A stretch of DNA of 64,000 nucleotides from Granulicella mallensis. GTDB lineage: Bacteria > Acidobacteriota > Terriglobia > Terriglobales > Acidobacteriaceae. A program made the translations under genes and the position numbers. The DNA is taken from the NCBI RefSeq assembly GCF_014203225.1, contig NZ_JACHIO010000009.1, forward strand, positions 186,001-250,000, read 5' to 3'. This document shows, in pieces, positions 1-9,122 of the stretch (positions are counted from its first letter, which is position 1; every line of letters begins with the position of its first letter). The notes beneath the pieces were generated by a model that was given only the letters and a program-made list of their open reading frames with translations, was not told where the DNA came from and searched no databases.

Positions 1-321
1 AATCTTTTAATGAGGCCCTCTGCCGTCGCAGGTGCACCGTAATCGTTCCCTGCTACGCCCTGTCGGCGTAGCTGCTCTACAAATCGAAATGACGAACTAT
101 CTCCGGATGCCATCGAATCGAGACACCACAGCATAAATTTTCGATGACAAGCTCCAATACACCTGACTAGGTCCCGTCTGCTGAAGGGCCATCGTTCATC
201 AGCCCGTTGAGAACGCACGATATCCTTTGCCTCCCCAGCTGTTGCGCCAAGGAAACACGGATTCTGCATCTTCGAGGTTTCATGGCAATCTAAATGGAAC
301 AGCTGTAAGTCAGGAGTATGC
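1..321. other. Upstream non-coding region
   Basis: I see no convincing gene here. An 8-bp perfect inverted repeat (GCTACGCC at 52-59, GGCGTAGC at 65-72, five-base loop) may end a transcript arriving from the left, but no T-run follows it. The last bases carry the ribosome-binding site AGGAG, five bases before the ATG at 322. Confidence 0.4.
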
Positions 322-1320
322 ATGTCCAACACCGTAAAGATTGTCCGCTTCCATAAGACCGGCCCTGCCGAAGTCCTTCAGTTTGACGAACTCGCCCTTC
401 CCGAACCCGGCCCGGGCGAAGTCCGTCTCCAGGTCAAAGCTCTTGGGCTCAACCGCGCTGAGATCATGTTCCGCAACGGACAATACCTTGAGACACCTGT
501 TTTCCCAGCAAAGAACGGTTACGAGGCCGCCGGAATCATCGAAGCCGTTGGCCCAGGCGTCGATTCCAGTTGGATCGGCAAGACCGCCAGCACCGTTCCC
601 GGAACCTTCAAGCTCAACGACCATGGAGTCTACGGCGAAGTCGCGGTCGTTCCCCTGCATGGAATCGCCGAATATCCTTCAACGCTCTCGTATGAACAAG
701 GCACATCCATCTGGATGCAGTACCTCACCGCATACGGTGCGCTCATATGGCTCGGCCAGATCACTAAGGGAGACTTTGCTGTCATCACCGCGGCCAGCAG
801 TAGCGTAGGCATTGCTGCCATTGAAATCGTCAAGGCCGAAGGCGCCATCAGCATCGCCGTCACCCGCACCGCGGCAAAGAAAGCTGAACTCCTCAAACGA
901 GGCGCAGATCATGTGATCGTCACCGACGAAGAAGACCTCGTCGCCCGCATCAACGAGATCACCTCAGGCAAGGGCGCGCGTATCGTCTTCGATCCCATCG
1001 GTGGCAAGATCCTCGAATCGCTCGCCGCAGCCACAGCCTCCAAGGGAATCATCTTCGAATACGGAGCCCTGGCACCGGAGCCCACGCCCTACCCTCTTTT
1101 CACCGCACTCGCCAAGTACCTCACCATTCGGGGCTACACGCTCTTCGAAATCCCGCCCAATCCAGTATTTCCCAAGGCGAAGCAATACATCTTCGACCAT
1201 CTCGCTTCAGGCGCCTTCAGCCCCCTCATCGATAAAACCTTTCCCTTTGCTGAAATCGTCGAGGCCCACCGCTATATGGAGTCGAACGCTCAGATCGGCA
1301 AGATCGTCGTCACGCTCTAA
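322..1320 (+). CDS. Zinc-independent medium-chain dehydrogenase / quinone oxidoreductase-like protein
   Basis: This 332-residue protein belongs to the medium-chain dehydrogenase/reductase superfamily, on the quinone oxidoreductase (QOR) side. Such enzymes reduce quinones, enones or related carbonyl compounds with NAD(P)H in the cytosol. The N-terminal GroES-like fold is visible (PGPGEVRLQVKALGLNRAE, about residues 29-47). The Rossmann dinucleotide loop follows as AASSSVGIAAIEIVKA near residues 156-171, and a VFDPIGG strand typical of QORs lies near residue 222. The zinc-binding Cys cluster of alcohol dehydrogenases is absent. The start is fixed by AGGAG five bases upstream. It stands alone and converges on the TPR gene, with a palindromic repeat between them. 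The substrate is unknown. Confidence 0.85.
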   Translation: MSNTVKIVRFHKTGPAEVLQFDELALPEPGPGEVRLQVKALGLNRAEIMFRNGQYLETPVFPAKNGYEAAGIIEAVGPGVDSSWIGKTASTVPGTFKLNDHGVYGEVAVVPLHGIAEYPSTLSYEQGTSIWMQYLTAYGALIWLGQITKGDFAVITAASSSVGIAAIEIVKAEGAISIAVTRTAAKKAELLKRGADHVIVTDEEDLVARINEITSGKGARIVFDPIGGKILESLAAATASKGIIFEYGALAPEPTPYPLFTALAKYLTIRGYTLFEIPPNPVFPKAKQYIFDHLASGAFSPLIDKTFPFAEIVEAHRYMESNAQIGKIVVTL

Positions 1321-1366
1321 TTTGCACGAGACACCAGGGATGCTGCGCCCGGCAAATCGTCTATAG

Positions 1367-1468
1367 CTCCAACTGCAAACGCTGAGTCCGCTAAGCACGC
1401 TAAGTTTGCGCAGAGTTTTCTTTGCGTCAACTTGGCGTCCTCTGCGAACTCAGCGTTTGCAGTTGGAG
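1367..1468. repeat. 102-bp palindromic intergenic repeat
   Basis: Two perfectly complementary arms of 20 bases, CTCCAACTGCAAACGCTGAG at 1367-1386 and its reverse complement at 1449-1468, flank about 60 bases. One further base pair (1387 with 1448) extends the stem. The interior holds several short runs built on TTTGCG and GCTAAG. It lies between two convergent genes, so it may act as a two-way transcription barrier or be a mobile REP/MITE-like unit. A possible decayed relative lies near 30622-30650. Whether it is repeated in the genome cannot be seen here. Confidence 0.65.
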
Positions 1469-1516
1469 TTCCCGATAGCCTTCTTCAGTGTTCTCCCACT
1501 TCACGGACAGCCCCTG

Positions 1517-2785
1517 CTAGAAGCTTGTCTGATTCCAGACCGCCAAAATCTTTGGAGACACATATTTCTCCGCAGGTTTAAAGTGTTCCCCCTTTGCCAG
1601 GCGGAAGTTCAGCACCGCGTTCCGTTGCAGCTTGTCGTAATCATTCTTGTCCGACAAAAACGCATCGGCCATAAAAGAAGCTCCCAGGTAGAAATAGGCA
1701 GCTCCCTTCTTAGTCCCACCCTGCTTTAGATAAAGCGATATATCGGCACGTGCTTCTTCAAAGTTCGATTGACCATAGCTGCGAACCCCCTTGATCAGAG
1801 CATCTTCCAGGTCTTGAGAGTCTTTCTGCGTCGCCCCCATCAGTCGTAGTTTTCCTGCAACTGCAGTCTGCTGCTGCGGATCGAGAGCCAACACCTGGTC
1901 GTAAGCTGAAATCGCAGCTGCCGTATTCCCTTTCGCCTCGTCTTCCTGTGCTTTTGCAAGAAATTCCTTGATCCTTACCAAATTATCGACCGATTTGGCT
2001 GCTGGCTTGCCGTTGTTATTTATGCCCTGCGTGCCTGGATCGGGAGTCGTTTTTGACTTGCTGTCACTTTCTGCGACCTGCGGCTTTTCCGCCGCAGCCA
2101 AAAGTGCTGTGATTCGCTGCAACTTGTCTGCGGGATTACCCGGACCATTGTTTTTGATGACCAGGGCAAAGCTATATTTCTGCTTCGCAGCAGCATACTG
2201 CCCTTGCTGCATGTAGGCATCACCCTCCTGCATCGATTCATTGTAGATTTGGATATTGGTTACAATCTGCTTGATGTAGGGCAAGATATTAGCATCTGTT
2301 ATAGAAGCGGCCACAGTCGATGCCGTAGGAAAATCACCACTTTCATAGGCTGCCTGCACCTGCTTCAATTTCTGCATCCCGGTATCTGCAGGCTGCGACA
2401 GATGATTCAACAAATTCGTTGCCTGCTGAATCAACTGCTGTGCTTCGTCGTGGTGTGGACCAAAGGAGATCTTCTGCAGATCGCGGATTCCACCGACATA
2501 GTCTTTCTTCTCGAACTTAGTCCTGCCATCGAGAAATAATTTGTCAAACTGGGGCAGCTCTTTTGCAATGGCTTTCTGCACGCCCGCGCACTTCTTCTCG
2601 TACTTGCCAGGATCCAGCTTTGCCGCTTGGCAAATATAATCGGCCGCGCGGTCGAGCTCTTTCCTCTCCAGAGCAGCCTTGTACGCAGCATTCAGGTTGT
2701 CGAGGTTATCGTCCGCGTGTACAAAGGCTGGCATCAACATGGCGAGGAATACCAGGCATGCTCCGTAAAAATAGACCTGTTTCAA
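1517..2785 (-). CDS. Exported TPR-repeat protein at the end of the T6SS operon
   Basis: I choose a TTG start at 2785, giving 422 residues. AGGAG lies seven bases upstream, and the start overlaps the stop of the kinase gene (TTGA), which implies translational coupling. The protein then begins with a clear signal peptide (LVFLAMLMPAFVHA, cleavage near residue 24). The rest is helical with tetratricopeptide-like repeats (for example GDAYMQQGQYAAAKQKYSFAL and AKGNTAAAISAYDQVLALDP), separated by a Ser/Pro/Lys-rich linker near residues 235-265. It is probably periplasmic and may bind the extracytoplasmic tail of the upstream kinase. That role is inferred from coupling only. A longer ATG start at 2869 would lie inside the kinase gene and bury the signal peptide. 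Confidence 0.7.
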   Translation of the reverse strand: MKQVYFYGACLVFLAMLMPAFVHADDNLDNLNAAYKAALERKELDRAADYICQAAKLDPGKYEKKCAGVQKAIAKELPQFDKLFLDGRTKFEKKDYVGGIRDLQKISFGPHHDEAQQLIQQATNLLNHLSQPADTGMQKLKQVQAAYESGDFPTASTVAASITDANILPYIKQIVTNIQIYNESMQEGDAYMQQGQYAAAKQKYSFALVIKNNGPGNPADKLQRITALLAAAEKPQVAESDSKSKTTPDPGTQGINNNGKPAAKSVDNLVRIKEFLAKAQEDEAKGNTAAAISAYDQVLALDPQQQTAVAGKLRLMGATQKDSQDLEDALIKGVRSYGQSNFEEARADISLYLKQGGTKKGAAYFYLGASFMADAFLSDKNDYDKLQRNAVLNFRLAKGEHFKPAEKYVSPKILAVWNQTSF

Positions 2786-5700
2786 GGCTGATCTCCTGAC
2801 AGCAGCAGCTTTATATCCGGCTCTGCAAAGGTGCTGGTGCAAAGATGCTTCTCCAGCGTAAGTTGACAATGTTCCACTTGATTATTCTGATCTGCGCTCT
2901 GAAAGGTAACCTGATAGTCGCCTGCCGGCAGCCCTTCCAGGCGCATCGGTGTACTATGGTCTCCCGCAGGAAGTTCCACACTATGCCCCTTCCCATCCGT
3001 AACCTGCTGAACAACCGCCCACGGCGACGCATTCAACTGTAGATAGGTCGTCGCTAGAGGAACCGGCACGGAAGAACGCACACTTCGCCGCCATATGAGC
3101 CCCAGAACTACCGCAAGGATCAGTCCTGTAGCGATATAAGCCCAGGTCCAGGACCTCCCTTTTGCAACGTTTGGAAGAGCTTTCTCACCAGCACTCGGCT
3201 TCGTGCTCGGAGTCTTCGACGCCATCTTCAGCTGGAGCTTCCAGTCGGAGCGCACCTGCGTATCCGCATACTCCGCAAGCTTCTCTGGACGGCGCAACAC
3301 GTCTCGGGCTTCTTTTGGCTCATTGCGCAACAAGGCTTTGCTTGATTCGTCCATAGAAGCGGTAAGTGAAGCATTTGCAAACGACAGCCTTTTGCTTTTT
3401 GCTTCAGCGATGGCCTGCGCTAGTTCAGGAGACTCCCCATGCGTCCGCCGCGCTGATTCGAGGGCATCCATACTTCCCTTTAAATCCTGCTTTGCCAGGG
3501 ATGTCTCAAAGTGGACGATTGCCGTCTGGATCGCTCTCTGGATATTCGCTTTCTTATTGAGCTCCTGCCGCAGTGTGCTGATCTTACCGTTCGAGATCAC
3601 CTCTGGAGGTTGACTCTCCAGCAGCCGAAGAGCTTCCTGCACATCTGTTTCAGCTAAGGAACGCACATGGGATTCAATCGACTCCAAACGCTGCAAGGCC
3701 TCTTGTAATGCTTGCTGCGCCTGCACGAGGAGTACGTTGAGCGCGGGATCTTCCATATCTGCAGCAACGGGCTCGAGTTTTGCAATCGCGGCCTCATACT
3801 TTCCTACGCTCATAAGCGCCTGGGCCTCTGCACGTGTCTCGCTGCTCTGCCGCTGACGCGTCAGTGCCTGTTTCTCAGCCCTTGCAAATTCGAGCAGCGA
3901 GGTTACATCTTCTGTAGTGCCGCATTCGATACGAACGGATTCGAGGATCTGGATTGCCTTATCGAACTGCGTTGCGTCTATCTCGGCGCGAGCCAACTTC
4001 ATCGCTTGAGCCAGCAATTCCTCTCGCTTGAGACGCTTGATCTGCTCTTCCAGGCGGAACTTAAGCTGAACCAGCCGCTCATCGCCCGGCACCTGCTCCA
4101 GTGCGGTTTCTACTACCGCAAGAGCTTCCGCTGGCGCATCCGAAAAGAGATTCTGCGCCTTTTGCGTTGCGGCCTGCGCAACCTGCTGCGCTTGAAACTC
4201 TCGTTTCTTCTTTTCCGTTTCCACCTTCAAGCGAAGCAGGAGGGTCTCGGTCGGCAGCTTCTCCAAAGCCCGGTTTAGCTGCTTGATGGCCTTGTCGAAA
4301 TCCTCACGATAGATGCAGTCCTGCACTTCGGCAGCGACCTGCTCGTTCAGTTTGCGGCGGATCTCCTGATCCTGCCGATTGACGGCTTCATGAAGGAGTT
4401 GCTGCACCTCCTGATGGGTTGGATCCAACTCCGTTGCTTCGCGCAGACGCGCAATCGTATCCGTATAACGCCTGGAGATATAACTTTCGCGAGCTATCTG
4501 CAATAGTTCCTGCAGCTTTTCCTCGTTACTTTTTCTCTCGATCTCGCGCAGAACAGTCGCATAGGCATTGCGAAGGTCGGTGTTCTTTTCATCCAAAGTG
4601 ATCGCCTGCCCAAGCAGGTCCTGCGCTCCAATCAGGTCGCCACGTCCACGCGCGCTCACTGCCTGCTGTCGAAGCAGATCGATTTTGTCGTGCTTTTCTT
4701 TCAGTCCCTGGATACTTTCAAGCCTTTCAGCGAGCTGAAGCGTATCCTCCTGGTCGAGCTTGATAGCCTGCCTGTAAACCTGAATCGCTTCGTCATAGCG
4801 CTGCGAATAAACAGCCTCTTCCGCTTGCTCGACGAGCTGTCGCACCTGTTCGGTCTTCTGAGTTCGGCTAAGTTGTTCCTGTACTTCGCGCATCATGCGC
4901 CGAACATCGGCATCCTGTGAATCGATCCGTTGCAGATCAAGCAACACAGTTCGCGCATGAGCAAGCTGCCCCTGCTCCATCAGGCGTTTGGCAGAGATCA
5001 TCAGATCTCCCATACGCTCTTTTTGCAGGCTGCCAGAGATAGCCTGCAGATCGAAGGCCATCTCCTCCGCCGTGCTGTAGCGGTCATCGGGATTCTTGGC
5101 CAGCGCCCGCTCAACAATCGCAATAAGCTCTTCGGGAAGATCCTGGTTGTAGTTCCTCAGAGGAGGGTAAGGCTCGCTGATAACTTTGTAGAGGGTGGAG
5201 ACATTCGCCCCGTCAAACGGCAACTGACCGGTAATCATCTGGTACAGGATCACGCCCGCAGACCAGATATCTGAACGGCCATCGCTCATCTCGCCCTTCA
5301 GGCGTTCCGGCGCGATGTAATGAAAGGTACCAATCAACGCGTCGGTTTTCGTGAGCCGTGTTGTCTGATCCGCCAATCGTGCGATGCCAAAGTCGACAAT
5401 CTTCACTCTGCTGTCCGGCTGTAAGATCAGGTTTGCAGGCTTGACATCGCGGTGCTGTACCCCATTCTGGTGTGCATATCCAAGCCCGGAGCAGAGTTGC
5501 TCGATGGTCGATACCGTCTCCAGCAGAGAAGGCCTCTTACCGCTGCGGAGAATCTTTTCCAGCGATTCCCCCGCGACATACTCCATGGCGATGTATGGAT
5601 TGCCTTCGTATTCGCCAATCTCATAGATCGTTACGATATTCGCATGGTTCAGTATGCCCGACCTGGCCTCAACATAAAACCTCTCGCGCAGGTCCGGCGT

Positions 5701-5859
5701 CGTCTCTGTGAGAGTTTTAATCGCTATCTCACGGCCGATGAGTTTATCTTCTGCCCTATAGACAATGCCCATACCACCGCGGCCAAGTTCACAGATCACA
5801 TCGTATCGTCCAATACGAGTGGCGGTGGCGGCTGACAATGGATTATCGCTCATACTCAA
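2782..5859 (-). CDS. Transmembrane Ser/Thr protein kinase with TPR-like middle and PEGA-like tail (PpkA-like)
   Basis: This 1025-residue protein has a complete Hanks-type kinase domain at about residues 18-275: Gly loop GRGGMG 26-31, Lys48, catalytic HRDVKPAN 136-143 and DFG 156-158. A long region of TPR/coiled-coil helices (about 280-880) follows, then one membrane helix at about 904-923. The last ~100 residues hold a PEGA-like beta domain (SVELPAGDHSTPMRLEGLPAGDYQV is the kind of motif seen, near 961-985). It probably phosphorylates T6SS proteins on Thr in the cytosol and senses something outside the membrane. T6SS kinases named PpkA work with a PppA phosphatase, and a PP2C gene stands at the far end of this locus. 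The start is TTG 5859 (GAGG seven bases upstream) or ATG 5853. Confidence 0.85.
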   Translation of the reverse strand: MSMSDNPLSAATATRIGRYDVICELGRGGMGIVYRAEDKLIGREIAIKTLTETTPDLRERFYVEARSGILNHANIVTIYEIGEYEGNPYIAMEYVAGESLEKILRSGKRPSLLETVSTIEQLCSGLGYAHQNGVQHRDVKPANLILQPDSRVKIVDFGIARLADQTTRLTKTDALIGTFHYIAPERLKGEMSDGRSDIWSAGVILYQMITGQLPFDGANVSTLYKVISEPYPPLRNYNQDLPEELIAIVERALAKNPDDRYSTAEEMAFDLQAISGSLQKERMGDLMISAKRLMEQGQLAHARTVLLDLQRIDSQDADVRRMMREVQEQLSRTQKTEQVRQLVEQAEEAVYSQRYDEAIQVYRQAIKLDQEDTLQLAERLESIQGLKEKHDKIDLLRQQAVSARGRGDLIGAQDLLGQAITLDEKNTDLRNAYATVLREIERKSNEEKLQELLQIARESYISRRYTDTIARLREATELDPTHQEVQQLLHEAVNRQDQEIRRKLNEQVAAEVQDCIYREDFDKAIKQLNRALEKLPTETLLLRLKVETEKKKREFQAQQVAQAATQKAQNLFSDAPAEALAVVETALEQVPGDERLVQLKFRLEEQIKRLKREELLAQAMKLARAEIDATQFDKAIQILESVRIECGTTEDVTSLLEFARAEKQALTRQRQSSETRAEAQALMSVGKYEAAIAKLEPVAADMEDPALNVLLVQAQQALQEALQRLESIESHVRSLAETDVQEALRLLESQPPEVISNGKISTLRQELNKKANIQRAIQTAIVHFETSLAKQDLKGSMDALESARRTHGESPELAQAIAEAKSKRLSFANASLTASMDESSKALLRNEPKEARDVLRRPEKLAEYADTQVRSDWKLQLKMASKTPSTKPSAGEKALPNVAKGRSWTWAYIATGLILAVVLGLIWRRSVRSSVPVPLATTYLQLNASPWAVVQQVTDGKGHSVELPAGDHSTPMRLEGLPAGDYQVTFQSADQNNQVEHCQLTLEKHLCTSTFAEPDIKLLLSGDQP

Positions 5860-6154
5860 CTATTGTCCTCAGATCGTTGGATTCCTTAATACAAAGCAAT
5901 ATGCAGGGGTTTCAAGCGGCTTTGGGCCGTTGATATCCGCCGTATCTCAGAGAGAGGAAGACTGCAACTTCCCGGCCTCGTCAATACTCACTAGGCAAAA
6001 CCCGAAAGCGGTCGTTTTATTCCCGACCTCAGAGACAAAACCGGGCGCACAGCGCCAGCAGCAGCGAAGGTCGCCGAAACATAGGGCACTCAGGAAGAAT
6101 TCGGGATGTGGAAAAACCTTTGCAAAACTTCTGAAAAGAGTCGTGCCTTTGGGT
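5860..6154. other. Intergenic region between kinase and PAAR-like gene
   Basis: About 295 bases without a gene I can support. It lies inside a leftward gene series and could hold a secondary promoter for the kinase. Reading frames that would extend the preceding small protein after a slip in its G8 tract run into this stretch; one ends at 5947, but the peptide does not look protein-like. Confidence 0.4.
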
Positions 6155-6451
6155 CTACGAAGCCCCCCCCGCTCCCTGGGCAAGCCCGGCAACGACCCCA
6201 CCGAATCCCCCGGCCCCAGCCGGAGGCAACCCTATCACGCCAACCTTGCAGGTAACATACTCCGGCATCGGCACAGCCGGTAGACGATTAATGAATACAC
6301 CCGCACCAAGCGCCATAGGAGGACCACCTCCCGGTTGAGGGCCCATCGACGGGGCAGGAATAAAATCAATAAGAACCTCAATCTCTTCGAAAGGAACAGG
6401 AAGGTCGCTGCCTATTGAGCTAATTGGGTTATCTGGAGTTGCCGAAGACAT
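6155..6451 (-). CDS. Small PAAR-like spike-tip candidate protein
   Basis: A 98-residue Gly/Pro-rich protein with a good ribosome-binding site (GGAGA before the ATG at 6451). The core, GAGVFINRLPAVPMPEYVTC at about 49-68, resembles the VxIxGxPAARxGD strand pattern of PAAR-type proteins that cap VgrG, but the usual metal-binding His/Cys set is incomplete: I see one Cys. The tail is a glycine-rich run encoded across a G8 tract (plus-strand C8 at 6163-6170). Its place directly after vgrG and the DUF1795 gene fits a spike tip or a chaperone-bound tip. The family assignment rests on pattern resemblance and position. A simple hypothetical protein cannot be excluded. Confidence 0.55.
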   Translation of the reverse strand: MSSATPDNPISSIGSDLPVPFEEIEVLIDFIPAPSMGPQPGGGPPMALGAGVFINRLPAVPMPEYVTCKVGVIGLPPAGAGGFGGVVAGLAQGAGGAS

Positions 6452-6462
6452 CTTTCGATCTC

Positions 6463-6948
6463 CTATATAGGATCTTTTGTTGCATTTTGCCCTGCCCCAC
6501 CACCCTCTTCGAGCACGACCTGAAGCCCCTTGAGGAGGAGGTCATAGTCAGGGCGTACAGTCTTCAAGGCAGACTCGGGAGTTGTAAGCGTCACGATGCC
6601 AACCCAACGTCCCAGGCGGACATACGTCTGAGCATGAAGCATGGGACCTGTTTCGTCAGGAGCATGCCGCACCAGGAAAAGGGCAGCCTCTTCGCCCTGA
6701 GGAAAGGATGTCGGCTGGGGACCGGCCATCTTCGGAGAGCTGAGATACTGGCCCAACAGCTTAGCCTGTGTTTGGATATAAGCCGAGAGCGTATCCTCAT
6801 CCTTCAGCAGATCCTCACGAAGAGAGACGTTTGCGGGTCTACTCCCGGAGCCAGACTGGTCCTGGCGGATTCCAAAGTCTGCAACAGGACTCCATCCCTT
6901 TGGTAATACCGTTATCCGCCAGCGCCCTACTGTCACAAATTGTTCCAT
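6463..6948 (-). CDS. DUF1795/DcrB-family protein, Eag-like T6SS chaperone
   Basis: This 161-residue protein has the DUF1795 (DcrB) layout: N-terminal strand RWRITVLPKGW, a helix with LKDEDTLSAYIQTQAKLL, and a C-terminal strand-helix VGIVTLTTPESALKTVRPDYDLLLKGLQVV. Members of this fold in T6SS loci (Eag proteins) bind the N-terminal region of PAAR-containing effectors and load them on VgrG. It lies between vgrG and the PAAR-like gene, separated from the latter by 11 bases, which supports a loading role. The ribosome-binding site at 6948 is weak. No signal peptide is present, which fits cytosolic chaperones rather than the lipoprotein DcrB. Confidence 0.75.
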   Translation of the reverse strand: MEQFVTVGRWRITVLPKGWSPVADFGIRQDQSGSGSRPANVSLREDLLKDEDTLSAYIQTQAKLLGQYLSSPKMAGPQPTSFPQGEEAALFLVRHAPDETGPMLHAQTYVRLGRWVGIVTLTTPESALKTVRPDYDLLLKGLQVVLEEGGGAGQNATKDPI

Positions 6949-7012
6949 AGTTTCGTCAGCTCACACCGTACGTAAAATTGCGACAAATGAACAGGCTCGA
7001 AGAAAGAAGCTG

Positions 7013-9046
7013 CTACATCTTTCCGCCCTTTGTTCCATCGTCTGCTTCATCCGGAGCTTCCGGGCTACTGATCGGAACCGGAGTACCGGGAATTGCAATT
7101 CCTCCACTATTGATCAGGACCATGATCCCCGAGATAGTAACGCCGGTAGGCCCGATAGTAATGAAACCTCCCGCCGCTTTGAGGCATATCTCCATACCAC
7201 TCTCAATGACGAGCGTCATGCCTGACTTGATATAGACCTCTGATCCAGCATCGAGAGAGTAGTTATTGCCAACCTTTTCTCCGTGGTTCTGCCCGACCTG
7301 CAGCGAATAGCTCTGAGCTACCTTTGCAACCCGATTCGCCTTGACGTTACTTTGCAGATCTCCGTCGATCTCGTCATAGCGGCCGCCTTTGACGATGAGC
7401 GAGTCCTTGCCTCCGACGTATCTGCGATGGTCCATCTCAATTCGATGGTCCATATCTTTCTCGGCATTCATGAAGATCTGCTCACTCCCCTTTTTATCTT
7501 CAAAGCGGAGTTCGTTCGCATTGGCAGCCGTGCCATTCTTGGAAGAACGCGTCAGGATACCGGAGCGCGTATATTCGGTCGCCGGATCATATTTTGGCTT
7601 ATTTACTCCGTTATAGAGCGAACCCACGACAATAGGAGCATCCGGATCGCCCTCGATGAAATCGATCAGAACCTCATCATTAACACGAGGCCAGAAGTAA
7701 GTGCCCCACCCGGAACCGGCCCACGCCTGCGCAACCCGAAGAAGCGTATTGTCTGTCTGATTGGGCGGCCTGGTGCGATCCCACCAGAACTGCACGCAGA
7801 CACGGCCGTACTTATCGATGTATGAGTCCTCACCTGCCGGGACAACAACTTTACCCGTAACCACACCATTGACACGTGGCTTCGGTATGGTGCGCGCCGG
7901 ACGGTAGACCAGCGAAGCGGGTTGTGCGGTAAAGGTATTACGATACCCCTCCCCTATACCCGTGCCGTCAGTGCGAAACGGCGGCATCTGCCGGCCATTG
8001 TGCTCGACACTCAACACCAGGTACTTGGTGTTCTGCACCTCGTCCGGGTGCATCGCCAGCGTGAAGGTATTCCCCGAATCAAGCAGGCTTGCGTTCGAGA
8101 CACCGAAGATCTCGACGGAACCCGTATCGCTGCGATCGCGAGCGATGTCCTGAAGCTGGCTCTCGACGGTCTGAATCTTGCCATCGCTGGCATCCGTCTT
8201 TGCCCATGCGGAGGGAGCGTCAGCGTAGTCATACTTCTCGTGCTCGTTGTCTCCGGTAACAGCTTTACTTATAGAAGACGCAGGACTACTCGGCTGCCGC
8301 GCATACTGCGTGAAGCGGTAATCCCAGAGTGTGTGCTTGCCTGTGACCATCGCAGTGCGCACATCGAAGGCATGCACATACATGTTGTAGAAATCTCCGC
8401 CATCGAGATCCATCTGCGGCATGTAGTTGAAGGTGCTCTGCACCGGACAGGGAGAAAGCTGGGCGGAGTTATCTGCGAGCACCATGATGTGGTCGCTCTG
8501 CGTATGGATGAAATAAAAGAAGATACCGTGCTGCTCCAGAAGACGTGCGACAAAGTCATAATCCGTTTCACGGTACTGGGTGCAGTAGTCGAGCGGCTGG
8601 TAGGTGGCCTGAGTATCGTCCTTGGGCGTGATACTGTAGACGCCAAGCACAGCCTTTACGACCTCAATCACAGTCTTGTTCTGAAAGACCCGCGTCTGCG
8701 AGTTGAGCGTCAGCAGCCACAAGTTCGGCACGACTTCCGCCTTATAGACCAAAACCGGCGTATTGCTCTCATCCAACTGCCCATCGTGGCTTATCAGCTT
8801 CAGGCTACGCACGATTCCGTTGAAGTAACGCTGCCCACTCAAGTTATAAGCAATACCAAGGGTAACGCGCTTGCCGATAAAGGAAGCTGGCTGAATCGGA
8901 TTCTCAGGAAAGCTGAGCAGCTCCAACTCCAGCTCTGTCAGTGAAGAGATACCTTCGTGTCCTGAAAACCTTTCGACCAGAACTGCATCTTTACCCAGCG
9001 GCGTGGTGAGCGAGAGCAGACGTCTATCGTGTGTGTAGGTTGGCAT
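7013..9046 (-). CDS. vgrG: T6SS spike protein VgrG (TssI)
   Basis: A 677-residue VgrG. The gp27-like part is at the N-terminus (AVLVERFSGHEGISSLTEL, then YCTQYRETDYDFVARLLEQHGIFFYF near residues 155-180). The gp5 OB-fold follows (GRVCVQFWWDRTRPPNQ, WPRVNDEVLIDFIEGDPDAPIVVGS). The C-terminal needle has repeated hydrophobic/Gly strands and ends in an acidic GTKGGKM tail. It forms the trimeric tip of the Hcp tube. There is no extra catalytic C-terminal domain, so any effector must be non-covalent or carried on the next genes. It is the last large structural gene of the leftward arm, 76 bases after clpV. Confidence 0.96.
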   Translation of the reverse strand: MPTYTHDRRLLSLTTPLGKDAVLVERFSGHEGISSLTELELELLSFPENPIQPASFIGKRVTLGIAYNLSGQRYFNGIVRSLKLISHDGQLDESNTPVLVYKAEVVPNLWLLTLNSQTRVFQNKTVIEVVKAVLGVYSITPKDDTQATYQPLDYCTQYRETDYDFVARLLEQHGIFFYFIHTQSDHIMVLADNSAQLSPCPVQSTFNYMPQMDLDGGDFYNMYVHAFDVRTAMVTGKHTLWDYRFTQYARQPSSPASSISKAVTGDNEHEKYDYADAPSAWAKTDASDGKIQTVESQLQDIARDRSDTGSVEIFGVSNASLLDSGNTFTLAMHPDEVQNTKYLVLSVEHNGRQMPPFRTDGTGIGEGYRNTFTAQPASLVYRPARTIPKPRVNGVVTGKVVVPAGEDSYIDKYGRVCVQFWWDRTRPPNQTDNTLLRVAQAWAGSGWGTYFWPRVNDEVLIDFIEGDPDAPIVVGSLYNGVNKPKYDPATEYTRSGILTRSSKNGTAANANELRFEDKKGSEQIFMNAEKDMDHRIEMDHRRYVGGKDSLIVKGGRYDEIDGDLQSNVKANRVAKVAQSYSLQVGQNHGEKVGNNYSLDAGSEVYIKSGMTLVIESGMEICLKAAGGFITIGPTGVTISGIMVLINSGGIAIPGTPVPISSPEAPDEADDGTKGGKM

Positions 9047-9122
9047 ATCTATCGCTTACGCTTTCTATTTACTGAAGGTAGGCCAGGGCTACAGATCAGC
9101 CCTGGCACTTCCTGTTTGTGTA

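Noticed and set aside
1517-2869. Longer ATG start at 2869 for the TPR protein
   Set aside because: It would overlap the kinase gene by 88 bases and place 28 residues before the signal peptide; TTG 2785 has a good ribosome-binding site.
5947-6201. 84-codon frame overlapping the end of the PAAR-like gene
   Set aside because: Only reachable by a slip in the G8 tract; the peptide has no protein-like pattern, so it is not called as a gene.
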